A stretch of 64,000 nucleotides of DNA from Rubrivirga marina. Lineage in GTDB: Bacteria > Bacteroidota > Rhodothermia > Rhodothermales > Rubricoccaceae. The notes under the pieces were generated by a model, which was given only the letters and a program-made list of their open reading frames with translations, did not search any database and was not told the DNA's origin. The number at the start of each line of letters is the position of its first letter. Position 1 is the first letter of the stretch. The stretch lies in assembly GCF_002283365.1 (NCBI RefSeq), contig NZ_MQWD01000001.1, positions 4,115,941 through 4,179,940 of the forward strand. The letters are read 5' to 3'. Positions 15,931 to 23,660 of this stretch are shown here, in pieces. Both the position numbers and the translations under genes were made by a program.

Positions 15931-17385
15931 CTACTCCGGGACGTAGTCGAACGCGCCGATGGGGCCGGGGAACACGACCGGGCTCTCGCTCCCGTCCACC
16001 GCCACGGCCGAGACGCCGAACAGGTAGTTGTCGATGACGACGTTCTCGAGCGTGTACCGCTGACGGGCCTCGCCCGAGTCCGGGACGTAGACCGACCACT
16101 GCCACTGGGGCTCGGTCGTCAGCCGCCAGTGGACCCGGAAGCCAGCGAGCTGGGGGTTCGCAGCTGCGTCCGGACGGTCCCACTCCAGTGTCGTGCTCGG
16201 CTGGACCGCGCCGTCGATGCCGACGTTCGAGGGCGGCGCCGGCGCGCCCGCCAGCCCGGCCAGCGTCACCGCGTTGAGCGCCGTCAGCTTGGCGGCGTAC
16301 TGGAAGTCGACGTACTCGACCGTGTCGCCGAAGTGACGAGGGGTGCCATCGGGGTACGTCTCCGTGCGGAGGTCCTGGTGCTGGCGGTCGTAGTGCTCGT
16401 GCGTCTCCATGATCCGGACGCCCGGGTACCCGACGTTCGTAAACGGCGTGTGGTGGCCGCCCCGCCCGAACCGGTCGAGCCGGTAGACCATCATGATGTC
16501 GAGGTTGCGGATGTACTGGTCCGCCATCCGGTCGACGACGCGGGCGAGGTTCCGGCTCGGGCCGTCGACCTCGCCGCCCGTGAACCGGCGGAGCCGCGCC
16601 TCACGCTCAGTCTCGATGGGCCGCGTGGCTTCGGAGAACACGCGCGCGGATGTGTTGTCGCACACGCCGTCGATCCCGCAGCTATTTCCGATCATGTCGT
16701 TGTTGAGGACGGCCTCGATGAACCAGCCCTCCTCGCGCGCCGTCTCGGCCATGATCTGGCCGCCGAACAGGCCCTGCTCCTCCCCGCTGAGCCCGGCGTA
16801 GACGATGGTCCCAGGGAACTCGTACTGGCTGAGGACGCGGGCCGCCTCGATGGTGCCGGCCATCCCCGAGGCGTTGTCGTTGGCGCCCGGCGAGTCGCTC
16901 GTCGCGTCGAGCGCGTCGCTCACCCGGCTGTCGATGTCGCCCGACATCACGACGTAGCGGTTCGGGTCGCTCGTCCCGCGCTGGATGGCAAGGATGTTGA
17001 CCACGTCGGTCGGCTCCGGAATGCGCGCCTCGCCCGAAATCGTCCGTCGCTGCTCGACGACCTCGAGGCACCCGCCGCAGGCCGCGGAGATCCGCTCGAA
17101 CTCGGCCCGGATCCACCGCCGCGCCGCGCCGATCCCGCGCGTGTCGCTGGTGGTGTCGCTGAGCGTGTGACGCGTCCCGAACCCCGCGAGCGTCCGGATG
17201 TCGGCCTCGATCCGGTCCTGAGAAACAGCCGCCGCGATGTCGTAGAGCCGCTGGACCTCGGCCGGTGGGGCCGTGCCGCCGACGAGCGAGTCGGGCCAGG
17301 AGCGGTCGGCCGGGCGGCCCTGCTCGACGCCGGGCTGGGCGAGCGCGACGGGGGCGAGGAGACAGACGAGAAGGGCGAGGCGCAT
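15931..17385 (-). CDS. Secreted M28-family metallopeptidase with fibronectin-type C-terminus
   Basis: A 484-residue exported protein (MRLALLVCLLAPVALAQ). The M28 zinc-peptidase domain spans about 45-400: PGANDNASGMAG (D170 bridging ligand), SGEEQGLFGG (catalytic Glu and Glu ligand), NNDMIGNS (Asp ligand) and THEHYD (His ligand). The first zinc ligand, normally His in an H-x-D motif, is Asp here (SGDIDS, D150), which could alter metal binding or activity. Cys pairs AACGGC and SCGIDGVC suggest disulfides. The last 90 residues (PPSNVGIDGAVQPSTTLEWD) form a fibronectin type III-like module. Likely an extracellular aminopeptidase; activity uncertain because of the substitution. Confidence 0.85.
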   Translation of the reverse strand: MRLALLVCLLAPVALAQPGVEQGRPADRSWPDSLVGGTAPPAEVQRLYDIAAAVSQDRIEADIRTLAGFGTRHTLSDTTSDTRGIGAARRWIRAEFERISAACGGCLEVVEQRRTISGEARIPEPTDVVNILAIQRGTSDPNRYVVMSGDIDSRVSDALDATSDSPGANDNASGMAGTIEAARVLSQYEFPGTIVYAGLSGEEQGLFGGQIMAETAREEGWFIEAVLNNDMIGNSCGIDGVCDNTSARVFSEATRPIETEREARLRRFTGGEVDGPSRNLARVVDRMADQYIRNLDIMMVYRLDRFGRGGHHTPFTNVGYPGVRIMETHEHYDRQHQDLRTETYPDGTPRHFGDTVEYVDFQYAAKLTALNAVTLAGLAGAPAPPSNVGIDGAVQPSTTLEWDRPDAAANPQLAGFRVHWRLTTEPQWQWSVYVPDSGEARQRYTLENVVIDNYLFGVSAVAVDGSESPVVFPGPIGAFDYVPE

Positions 17386-17485
17386 GGGGCGAAATCGATT
17401 CGTTCGACGGGTCCGGGCAACCTACGCCGCTCCGAGACCGGGCAGGGCGGGCGGACGTAGAAGGGCCCTCCTCTCCCCCATCCCG

Positions 17486-18025
17486 ATGACGCTCGACCGC
17501 GCCTTCCTCGACCAGTCCTTGACCCTCCTCCGCGGCGAGTGGCTGCCCAAGATCGAGGCGGCCGCCGAGGCGCTCGGCGAGGACGACCTGTGGTGGCGGC
17601 CGAACGAGCGGACCAACAGCGCCGGGACGCTGTGCGTCCACCTCGCCGGCAACCTCCGCCAGTGGATCGTCGCCGGCCTCGGCGGGGCGCCGGACGTCCG
17701 CGACCGCCCGTCCGAGTTCGCCACGACCGGCGGACGCGACGCCGCCGACGTGCTCGCCGACCTCCGTGCGGCGGTCGAGGAGGCCTGCGCCGTGATCGAC
17801 GGGCTCGACGAGACCGCCCTCCTCCGCACCTACGCCATCCAGGGGCGGGAGCCGACAGGCCTCCGCGCGGTGTATCACGCGGTCGAGCACTTCGCGATGC
17901 ACGCCGGGCAGATCGTCTGGATCGCCAAGGCCCGCGACGGCGCGGTCCGCTTCTACGAGGACGACCCCGAGGGCCGCGCGCGCCTGCTGTGGACGGCCAC
18001 GCCCCACGGGCCGATCGCACCGTAA
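17486..18025 (+). CDS. DinB/DUF1572-like four-helix protein
   Basis: A 179-residue soluble protein. It has the DinB-like metal-binding four-helix layout: N-terminal helix with LSEEDLW-type motif ([17 protein letters not shown]), first His in [13 protein letters not shown], and a [18 protein letters not shown] helix carrying the other two His ligands. Members include thiol-dependent S-transferases and many orphans; DUF1572 proteins of this kind are common in Bacteroidota. Divergent from the M28 peptidase, 100 bases apart. The ATG follows TCCC like most starts in this region. Confidence 0.85.
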   Translation: MTLDRAFLDQSLTLLRGEWLPKIEAAAEALGEDDLWWRPNERTNSAGTLCVHLAGNLRQWIVAGLGGAPDVRDRPSEFATTGGRDAADVLADLRAAVEEACAVIDGLDETALLRTYAIQGREPTGLRAVYHAVEHFAMHAGQIVWIAKARDGAVRFYEDDPEGRARLLWTATPHGPIAP

Positions 18026-18246
18026 CGGGCCGGCCGCTGGGGGGACGAGCAGGCCCGGTGCGCCGAGAGGTCCGCCGAGGGGGCTTGAGGCCACCCGCCT
18101 CGGGGCCTCCGTGGGGAACTGCGCACGGACGGCACGCTCCTGGCCCGTGGGGGGAGACGTCAATTCGCGTCGCCCCCCAGCCCGCTCCCGCGGCCCGGAC
18201 GGTACGCCCGGTAACGCCCGCGTTACGGTTCGCCCCCTCGAATCCG
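18026..18246. other. Intergenic region before the hybrid kinase gene
   Basis: About 220 bases with several short GC-rich inverted repeats (for example CGGGCCGGCCG near 18028) and GTAACGCCCGCGTTACGG near 18211, where GTAACGC and GCGTTAC form a 7-bp dyad 30 bases before the kinase ATG. This dyad could be an operator or a terminator stem; I see no strong promoter match. Confidence 0.35.
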
Positions 18247-21183
18247 ATGAAACTGTTCCCCAAACTGATCCTGGCGTTCAGCGTCGCGGCCCTCATCTGC
18301 TCGGCCTTCGGGGCCGCCATCGTCCACGCCATCGACGTGGCGGCCGAGGAGAGCGCGCAGGCGACGGCCCAGCGGGTCGAGGCGGCCACAGAGCCGACGC
18401 GCGCGGTCGTCCGTGACGCGCTCTCGGCCCTCCGAGCCGACACGTCCGACGCGGCGGCCGAGGCCCGGGCCATCCTCGCGACCACCCCCGCCCCCGCCGC
18501 GACCGACGACCTCGCGACGGCGCGGGCCGCGCTCGCCCCCGCGCGGCGCTATGGGCTCGCGCTCCTCGTCGTCCCCTTCCTGCTGGCGCTCGGGCTCGGC
18601 GTCCTGATCTCGAGGACGCTCGGGCGTCGGCTCCGGCAGATCGCCGAGGGCGCGCGGGCGATCGGCGCGGGCGACCTCACCGTCCGGCTCCACGACACGT
18701 CGGCCGACGAGGTCGGCGAGGTCGCGCGGACGCTCGACGAGACGGCGGCGGCGCTCGCCAAGAGCATGGTTTCGCAGGCCCACCTCGACGCCATCATCGA
18801 GTCGATCCCCGACCCGTTCGGCGTGATCGACGGAGAGGGGAACGTGGTCCGGGTGAACCAGGCGGCGGCGGCCGTCTTCGAGCGGGAGGCCGACGAGATC
18901 GCGGGGATGCCGGCCATGGACTTTTTCGCGTCGCAGCCGGAGGAGGTCATGGCCTTCGCGATGGCCCTCTCCGGCAACGACGCCATCACCGGGCTCGACT
19001 CCACGTTCCAGCGGCCGAGCGGCGAGCGCGTCCCGGTCCGCCTCTCGGCCGCCAAGCTCCCCGTCGACGGAGAGGGGCGCGGGGGGCTCGTCCTCGTGGC
19101 CCAGGACGTCACGGAGGTCCGCCAGACGCACGAGGCGCTCGTGTCGGCCAAGGAGGCCGCCGAGGAGGCGAACCAGGCCAAGAGCGAGTTCCTCGCCAAC
19201 ATGAGCCACGAGATCCGGACGCCGCTCAACGGCGTGATCGGGATGACCGGCCACCTCCTCGACACCGACCTCTCAGAAGAGCAGCGCGAGTTCGCCTCGG
19301 TCATCCGGTCGTCGGGGGAGGCCCTGCTCGGCGTGATCAACGACGTCCTGGACTTCTCGAAGATCGAGGCCGGGATGCTCGAGCTCGAGGCCCAGCCCTT
19401 CGACATCCGGACGTGCGCCGAGGACGCGCTCGACCTCGTGGCGTACCGGGCCTCCGAGAAGGGGCTCGACCTGGCCTACGAGATCGGTGACGACGTGCCG
19501 GCCCGCGTCGTCGGCGACGCGACGCGGCTGCGGCAGGTCCTCGTCAACCTCCTCGCCAACGCCGTCAAGTTCACCGAGGCGGGCGAGGTCGTGCTCGAGG
19601 TGGCCCCCTGCGACCCCGAGGCCGTCCCGGGCCACGTCTGGGACCTCGACGACTGCGAGGCCGGGCTCCACCTGAGCGTCCGCGACACCGGCATCGGGAT
19701 CGCGCCCGACCGACTGGAGGCCCTGTTCGACCCGTTCACCCAGGCCGACGCGTCAACGACGCGCCGCTACGGCGGCACCGGACTCGGCCTCGCCATCTCG
19801 CGCAGCCTCGTCGACGCGATGGGCGGCCGGATCTGGGCCGAGAGCACGCCGGGTCGCGGGACCACCTTCCACGTCGCCGTCCCGGCCGAGGCCGTCCCGG
19901 GAGCCCAGCCGGCCGGGACCTGTGACGGGATCGCCGCGCTGTCCGGGAAGGGCGTCCTCATCGTGGACGACAACGAGACGAACCGCCGGATCCTCCAGGT
20001 CCAGGCCGAGAAGTGGGGCCTCGTGCCGACCGTGACGGCGTCGGCCGACGAGGCGCTGGCGTCCGTCGACGGCGGGGCCGCGGTCGCCGTCGCGATCCTC
20101 GACTACCAGATGCCGGACGTCGACGGGGCGGAGTTGGCGCGGGCGCTCCACGCGCGCCGGCCGGAGCTCCCGCTCATCGTCCTCTCGTCGATGCACCTGG
20201 CGCCGGACGTCCCGCCGGGCGTCCTCGCTGCCAGCCTGACCAAGCCCATCAAGACGGGCCAGCTCTGCCGCGCTATCGTCGACGCCGTCGGGCCGGTCGA
20301 GGCGCCCGCGGAGCCCGCCGCCCCACCCGCCACCGTCTCTCCCCTCCCGATGCCCGACGCCCCCCGCCCCTCGCCGCTCCGGATCCTCCTGGCCGAGGAC
20401 AACGTCGTCAACCAGCGGGTCATCGGGCTCACGCTCGCCCGAACCGGCTACCGCCACGACATGGTGACCGACGGAGACGAGGTGCTCCCGGCCCTCCGCC
20501 AAGCCGCCGACGCCGGCCGCCCCTACGACGTCGTGTTCCTCGACCTCCGGATGCCCCGCGTCGACGGGATCGAGGCCGCCCGCCGCGTCCGCAGCGCCGA
20601 CGTGCCCCAGCCGCGGATCGTGGCGATGACGGCCGACGTGACGGCGGCCAAGCGCGAGGCCTGCTTCGCGGCCGGCTTCGACGGGTTCCTCGGCAAGCCG
20701 CTCGACCGCGAGGCCCTCTCCCGCGTCCTCGACGACATCGAGCGGGCGGTTCACGGCACCGCGGCGGCGCCCGAGCCCCCGGCCTCCGATCGCACGGCGT
20801 TCCCTACGCTCTCCGAGATGGCCTGCGGCGACGAGGACCTCTTCCTGAGCCTCCTCGCCGACGCCCGCGTCGAGATCGAGGCCGGGCTCACGGCGACCAA
20901 GGCCGCCCTCCGCAACGAGGATCTCCGCGAGGCCGGCCGCCACGTTCACACGCTCAAGTCCGTCGCCGGCCTCCTCGACGCGAGCGAGCTCTACGCCCTC
21001 TGCGCCGCGACCCAGGACGCCGCCGACGCGGGCTCGCTCGTCGAGGCCGTCCAGGCGTTCCTCCCGCTCTACGCCCACGCGCAGGGGACGCTGGAGGCGC
21101 TCGACGCGGTCCTCCCGGCGTCCGGCGCGCCGCCCGTCCACGCCGCGCTCTCGGCCATCCCCGTGACCGAGTCGATGGCCTGA
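18247..21183 (+). CDS. Hybrid sensor histidine kinase (HAMP-PAS-HisKA-HATPase-REC-REC-Hpt)
   Basis: A 978-residue membrane kinase containing a full phosphorelay. The order is: helix 1 (about 8-28), a short periplasmic segment, helix 2 (about 102-121), HAMP ([20 protein letters not shown]), PAS (about 180-290), HisKA with [12 protein letters not shown] (phospho-acceptor H321), HATPase_c with [20 protein letters not shown] and [10 protein letters not shown], a first receiver (LIVDDN; D619 in LDYQMP), a second receiver (LAEDN; D766 in LDLRMP) and an Hpt domain (HVHTLKS, H901). The periplasmic loop is only about 70 residues of Ala/Thr-rich helix, so sensing may be through PAS. No cognate DNA-binding regulator lies next to it, so its output partner is elsewhere. 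The ATG is in ATCCGATG. Confidence 0.93.
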   Translation: MKLFPKLILAFSVAALICSAFGAAIVHAIDVAAEESAQATAQRVEAATEPTRAVVRDALSALRADTSDAAAEARAILATTPAPAATDDLATARAALAPARRYGLALLVVPFLLALGLGVLISRTLGRRLRQIAEGARAIGAGDLTVRLHDTSADEVGEVARTLDETAAALAKSMVSQAHLDAIIESIPDPFGVIDGEGNVVRVNQAAAAVFEREADEIAGMPAMDFFASQPEEVMAFAMALSGNDAITGLDSTFQRPSGERVPVRLSAAKLPVDGEGRGGLVLVAQDVTEVRQTHEALVSAKEAAEEANQAKSEFLANMSHEIRTPLNGVIGMTGHLLDTDLSEEQREFASVIRSSGEALLGVINDVLDFSKIEAGMLELEAQPFDIRTCAEDALDLVAYRASEKGLDLAYEIGDDVPARVVGDATRLRQVLVNLLANAVKFTEAGEVVLEVAPCDPEAVPGHVWDLDDCEAGLHLSVRDTGIGIAPDRLEALFDPFTQADASTTRRYGGTGLGLAISRSLVDAMGGRIWAESTPGRGTTFHVAVPAEAVPGAQPAGTCDGIAALSGKGVLIVDDNETNRRILQVQAEKWGLVPTVTASADEALASVDGGAAVAVAILDYQMPDVDGAELARALHARRPELPLIVLSSMHLAPDVPPGVLAASLTKPIKTGQLCRAIVDAVGPVEAPAEPAAPPATVSPLPMPDAPRPSPLRILLAEDNVVNQRVIGLTLARTGYRHDMVTDGDEVLPALRQAADAGRPYDVVFLDLRMPRVDGIEAARRVRSADVPQPRIVAMTADVTAAKREACFAAGFDGFLGKPLDREALSRVLDDIERAVHGTAAAPEPPASDRTAFPTLSEMACGDEDLFLSLLADARVEIEAGLTATKAALRNEDLREAGRHVHTLKSVAGLLDASELYALCAATQDAADAGSLVEAVQAFLPLYAHAQGTLEALDAVLPASGAPPVHAALSAIPVTESMA

Positions 21184-21188
21184 CCCGC

Positions 21189-21208
21189 CCGCCTCTGCCC
21201 CGAGGCGG
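21189..21208. terminator. Palindrome-family hairpin between convergent genes
   Basis: CCGCCTC (21189-21195) and GAGGCGG (21202-21208) enclose a six-base loop. It sits between the kinase stop and the stop of the ZIP-like gene. Confidence 0.6.
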
Positions 21209-21214
21209 ACCGAG

Positions 21215-21937
21215 CTAGACGGCCGCCAGGAGCACGGCGTAGCCGACGGCGCCGAGCGCGAACGGCCAGAACCGGCTCGCCCGCTCCTCGGGGAGCTCCT
21301 CCTTCAGCACGTTCAGGACGATCCCGCCGGCCAGGAACGAGACGAGGCCGGCGATCACCGCCGGGTGGATCCGCTGGACCAGCCCGACCGCCGCGCCGGC
21401 CACGACGGCCAGGGCCAGCACCCACCGCCCGACCCGGTCGTACCGCTCCTTGTGGTGCTGCCGGAGCCCGTAGTCGTTGACGAAGAAGTGGAGGGCCATG
21501 GCGACCCAGAAGAGGACGAGCCCGGTCGCAGTCGCGCCTTCGCCCTCGCCGAGGAGGTAGCCCACGAGGACGTTGTAGAGCCCGTAGCTGGCCATGTGGA
21601 GCCAGAACACGCCGGGCCCGGTCCGGTCCGCACCGGCCTCGTCGCCGTCCTCGCGGGAGGTCGTGGCGGCCCGCTCCAGCCCGTAGAACACGACGAGCCC
21701 GAGGAGCGACAGCAGCCACACGTGGCCCTCGCCGATGACGACCTCGGTGAGGCCCGTCTCCTGAAGCGTCTCCTGCCCGGCCGCGACCTGTGGCAACAGG
21801 TGGGCGAAGACGTACGCCACGGAGATCCCGCCCGCCAGCGACAGCCAGCGGCTCCGCGGCACGACGGCGAGAAACCGGAGCGTCCCGGCGACGACGTGGA
21901 CGAGCGCGAGGCCAGCAGAGAGGAGGAGCGCGAGCAC
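21215..21937 (-). CDS. ZIP-like integral membrane protein
   Basis: A 240-residue protein with about seven or eight helices, GTG start. The pattern resembles ZIP-family divalent metal permeases: LAGGISVAYVFAHLLPQV early, HFFVNDYGLRQHHKERYD in a central loop, and FLAGGIVLNVLKEELPEERAS near the end, equivalent to the FAGG-x-E-x-P-E helix of ZIPs. The canonical HSxxDG-type His motifs are not obvious, so metal transport is only a suggestion; related proteins are annotated as hypothetical ZIP-domain membrane proteins. Located between the hybrid kinase (convergent) and an AraC-type regulator (divergent). Confidence 0.6.
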   Translation of the reverse strand: MLALLLSAGLALVHVVAGTLRFLAVVPRSRWLSLAGGISVAYVFAHLLPQVAAGQETLQETGLTEVVIGEGHVWLLSLLGLVVFYGLERAATTSREDGDEAGADRTGPGVFWLHMASYGLYNVLVGYLLGEGEGATATGLVLFWVAMALHFFVNDYGLRQHHKERYDRVGRWVLALAVVAGAAVGLVQRIHPAVIAGLVSFLAGGIVLNVLKEELPEERASRFWPFALGAVGYAVLLAAV

Positions 21938-22111
21938 CCCTCGAACCTAGCCTCGGCGACTCCGTGGCGACGGGTGCGTCTCTCCTTCCACCGGGGGCGG
22001 ACTGCGGCGAGGGGGACGTCGGCGACTCTCCCCACCTCGACGCCGAGGCGGGAGGAGACAGGGAGCGCCGTCAACCGTCGGGCGTAGGCCGGGTCCACAG
22101 CCACGCTCCCG

Positions 22112-22606
22112 ATGCTGCGCCTCCTCCCCTCGCTCCGGCCCACGCATCGGCCGTCCCGGCTCCCGGTGCCGCATCGGGCGCGGTCCGTGCGGCGCCGCCG
22201 CGCCACGCGGTGGGCTGTCGCCGAATGGCGCGCAGATGTCTCGCCACCCATCCAGCGGGCGCGAGACTACGTCGCCGTCCGCGTCGGCGAGGTGCGGACG
22301 CTCGATGAGCTGGCGGAGGTGGCCGGGCTCAGCCGGTACCACTTCGCGCGACGGTTCCGCGACGAGGTCGGCGAGCCGCCGTGGGCCTACGTCCGGCGCG
22401 TCCGGGCCGAGCAGGCGCGACGGCTTCTGGAAAGCGGCGCCTCGCCGGCCGAGGTCGCCTACGCGACGGGCTACACCGACCAACCCCACCTCACGCGCGA
22501 CCTCCGCGAGCGCTTCGGGCGGACGCCCGGCCAGATCCGACGACAGGCGGACTCCGGCGACGAGAACCGCAAGGACGTTCAAGATCCCGAGGCGGTCGCG
22601 GGCTGA
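22112..22606 (+). CDS. AraC-family DNA-binding protein (HTH domain only)
   Basis: A 164-residue protein. Residues about 50-145 are a complete AraC/XylS double helix-turn-helix: IQRARDYVAVRVGEVRTLDELAEVAGLSRYHFAR-type first HTH (AEVAGLSRYHFARRFRDE) and VAYATGYTDQPHLTRDLRE as the second, ending FGRTPGQIRR. There is no sensor domain; the first ~45 residues are Arg/Pro-rich and low in structure, so the true start may be downstream (for example a GTG near base 22206). A MarA/SoxS-like stand-alone regulator. It is 27 bases upstream of the ClpP-like gene and may be co-transcribed with it. Confidence 0.8.
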   Translation: MLRLLPSLRPTHRPSRLPVPHRARSVRRRRATRWAVAEWRADVSPPIQRARDYVAVRVGEVRTLDELAEVAGLSRYHFARRFRDEVGEPPWAYVRRVRAEQARRLLESGASPAEVAYATGYTDQPHLTRDLRERFGRTPGQIRRQADSGDENRKDVQDPEAVAG

Positions 22607-22633
22607 TCCTGGGGCACGCCCTCCCCGGATCCC

Positions 22634-23221
22634 ATGCCTGACGACCGCGACGAGCCGCTCGTCCTCCCCACTCCCCTCTCCCGCCGCGTCGACGACGCCC
22701 TGTTCGACGCACGGACCGTCGTCATCAGCGGCGGGATCGACCAGGATCTCGCCGGGTCCGTCATCGCGCGGCTCACGGCGCTGTCGGCGGCCTCCGCCGA
22801 CGACGTCACCATCGTCGTCAACTCGCCCGGCGGGCACGTCGAGTCGGGCGACACGATCCACGACTTCGTCCGGTTCGTGACGCCGCGCGTGCGGATGCTC
22901 GGCACGGGCTGGGTGGCGAGCGCGGGCGCCCTGATCTACGTGGCCGTCCCGCGCGAAGGCCGGTTCTGCCTGCCGAACACGCGGTTCCTACTGCACGAGC
23001 CGTCGGGCGGCGTCCGCGGCGTGGGGAGCGACATCGAGATCGAGGCCGACCAGATCCTCCGGATGCGCGAGCGGCTGACCCAGATTTTCGCGCGGCAGAC
23101 CGGCCAGCCGGTCGAGCGGATCCGCGAGGACACGCGGCGCAACTTCTGGCTCGATGCCGAGGCCGCCGTCGAGTACGGCCTCGTCGGGCGGATCGTCGAA
23201 TCGGCCTCCGAGATGGCGTAG
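22634..23221 (+). CDS. ClpP-like serine protease
   Basis: A 195-residue protein of normal ClpP length. The catalytic triad is visible: S96 in GWVASAGALIYV, H121 in FLLHEPSGG and D166 in REDTRRNFWLDAEAAVEYGLVGRI. VVNSPGGHVESGDTIHDFVR is the substrate-strand motif. Housekeeping ClpP has GQAASMGA around the serine and HQP at the histidine; this copy differs at both, and it does not sit with tig or clpX, so it is probably an accessory ClpP paralogue rather than the main subunit. It would assemble as a barrel degrading unfolded proteins with an unknown partner ATPase. Confidence 0.85.
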   Translation: MPDDRDEPLVLPTPLSRRVDDALFDARTVVISGGIDQDLAGSVIARLTALSAASADDVTIVVNSPGGHVESGDTIHDFVRFVTPRVRMLGTGWVASAGALIYVAVPREGRFCLPNTRFLLHEPSGGVRGVGSDIEIEADQILRMRERLTQIFARQTGQPVERIREDTRRNFWLDAEAAVEYGLVGRIVESASEMA

Positions 23222-23265
23222 GGGGAAATCGGAGAACGCGTGGAGGCGGGAGGTCAGGCCGGCAG

Positions 23266-23308
23266 CCTATCTGGACTAGATCTAAGTTTGGACCCAGTCC
23301 AGATAAGG
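23266..23308. promoter_or_regulatory. Operator-like inverted repeat enclosing the promoter of the haem cassette
   Basis: TATCTGGACT (23268-23277) is repeated in inverse as AGTCCAGATA (23296-23305), 18 bases apart, and an inner 8-base palindrome TAGATCTA (23277-23284) lies between them. The -7 element TAAGTTTG is inside the repeat. A dimeric or tetrameric repressor bound here would block transcription. Iron/haem responsiveness is inferred only from the genes downstream. Confidence 0.65.
23283..23290 (+). promoter_or_regulatory. -7 promoter element, exact TAnnTTTG match
   Basis: TAAGTTTG matches the Bacteroidota -7 consensus exactly and predicts transcription from about base 23297, 16 bases before the ATG of the first cassette gene. 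Confidence 0.65.
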
Positions 23309-23312
23309 CTCT

Positions 23313-23660
23313 ATGCCCACACCGCCCCCCCTCTCCGACCTTCGCCTCGCCCAATCTGACCGGGGCGTCGTGGCGCGGTGCCCATGCTGTGGCGACCTCG
23401 ACCTCCAGTTCGACGGCGTCGGCGTGACGCTCTCGTCGGCGCAGCTCCGTCAGATGCGGCGCGCGCTAGCCGCCGTCCACGCCGAAAAGGACGCACGTTG
23501 GGGGTGGGCCCTCCGTACGGAGACCACGCGGGAGTCGGCGGTCTTCCGCCTCGTCGGCGACGACGCCGAAGACCTGGCGGGCCTCCTCGACGCGGCCGTA
23601 GCCGTCCTAGACCTGGATGCCCTCCTCCTCAACGCGCTCGCCCCTCGCCCCACCGCGTGA
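23313..23660 (+). CDS. Small CxCCG protein heading the haem-uptake cassette
   Basis: A 115-residue soluble protein. The N-terminal third has RCPCCGDLDLQFDGVGVTLSSAQL, a Cys-rich knuckle followed by a beta strand; similar small proteins (DUF6686-like) occur in Bacteroidota next to TonB receptors for haem. The C-terminal half is helical and acidic (DDAEDLAGLLDAAVAVLDLDALLL). The CPCC could bind iron, zinc or haem. Its stop TGA overlaps the ATG of the TonB receptor (TGATG), so the two are translationally coupled. It is first in the operon behind the inverted-repeat promoter. Precise role unknown. Confidence 0.7.
   Translation: MPTPPPLSDLRLAQSDRGVVARCPCCGDLDLQFDGVGVTLSSAQLRQMRRALAAVHAEKDARWGWALRTETTRESAVFRLVGDDAEDLAGLLDAAVAVLDLDALLLNALAPRPTA

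Noticed and set aside
18211-18228. GTAACGCCCGCGTTAC as a strong operator of the hybrid kinase
   Set aside because: It is a short dyad found once; it is noted in the intergenic entry but there is no second copy or promoter match to support a regulatory call.
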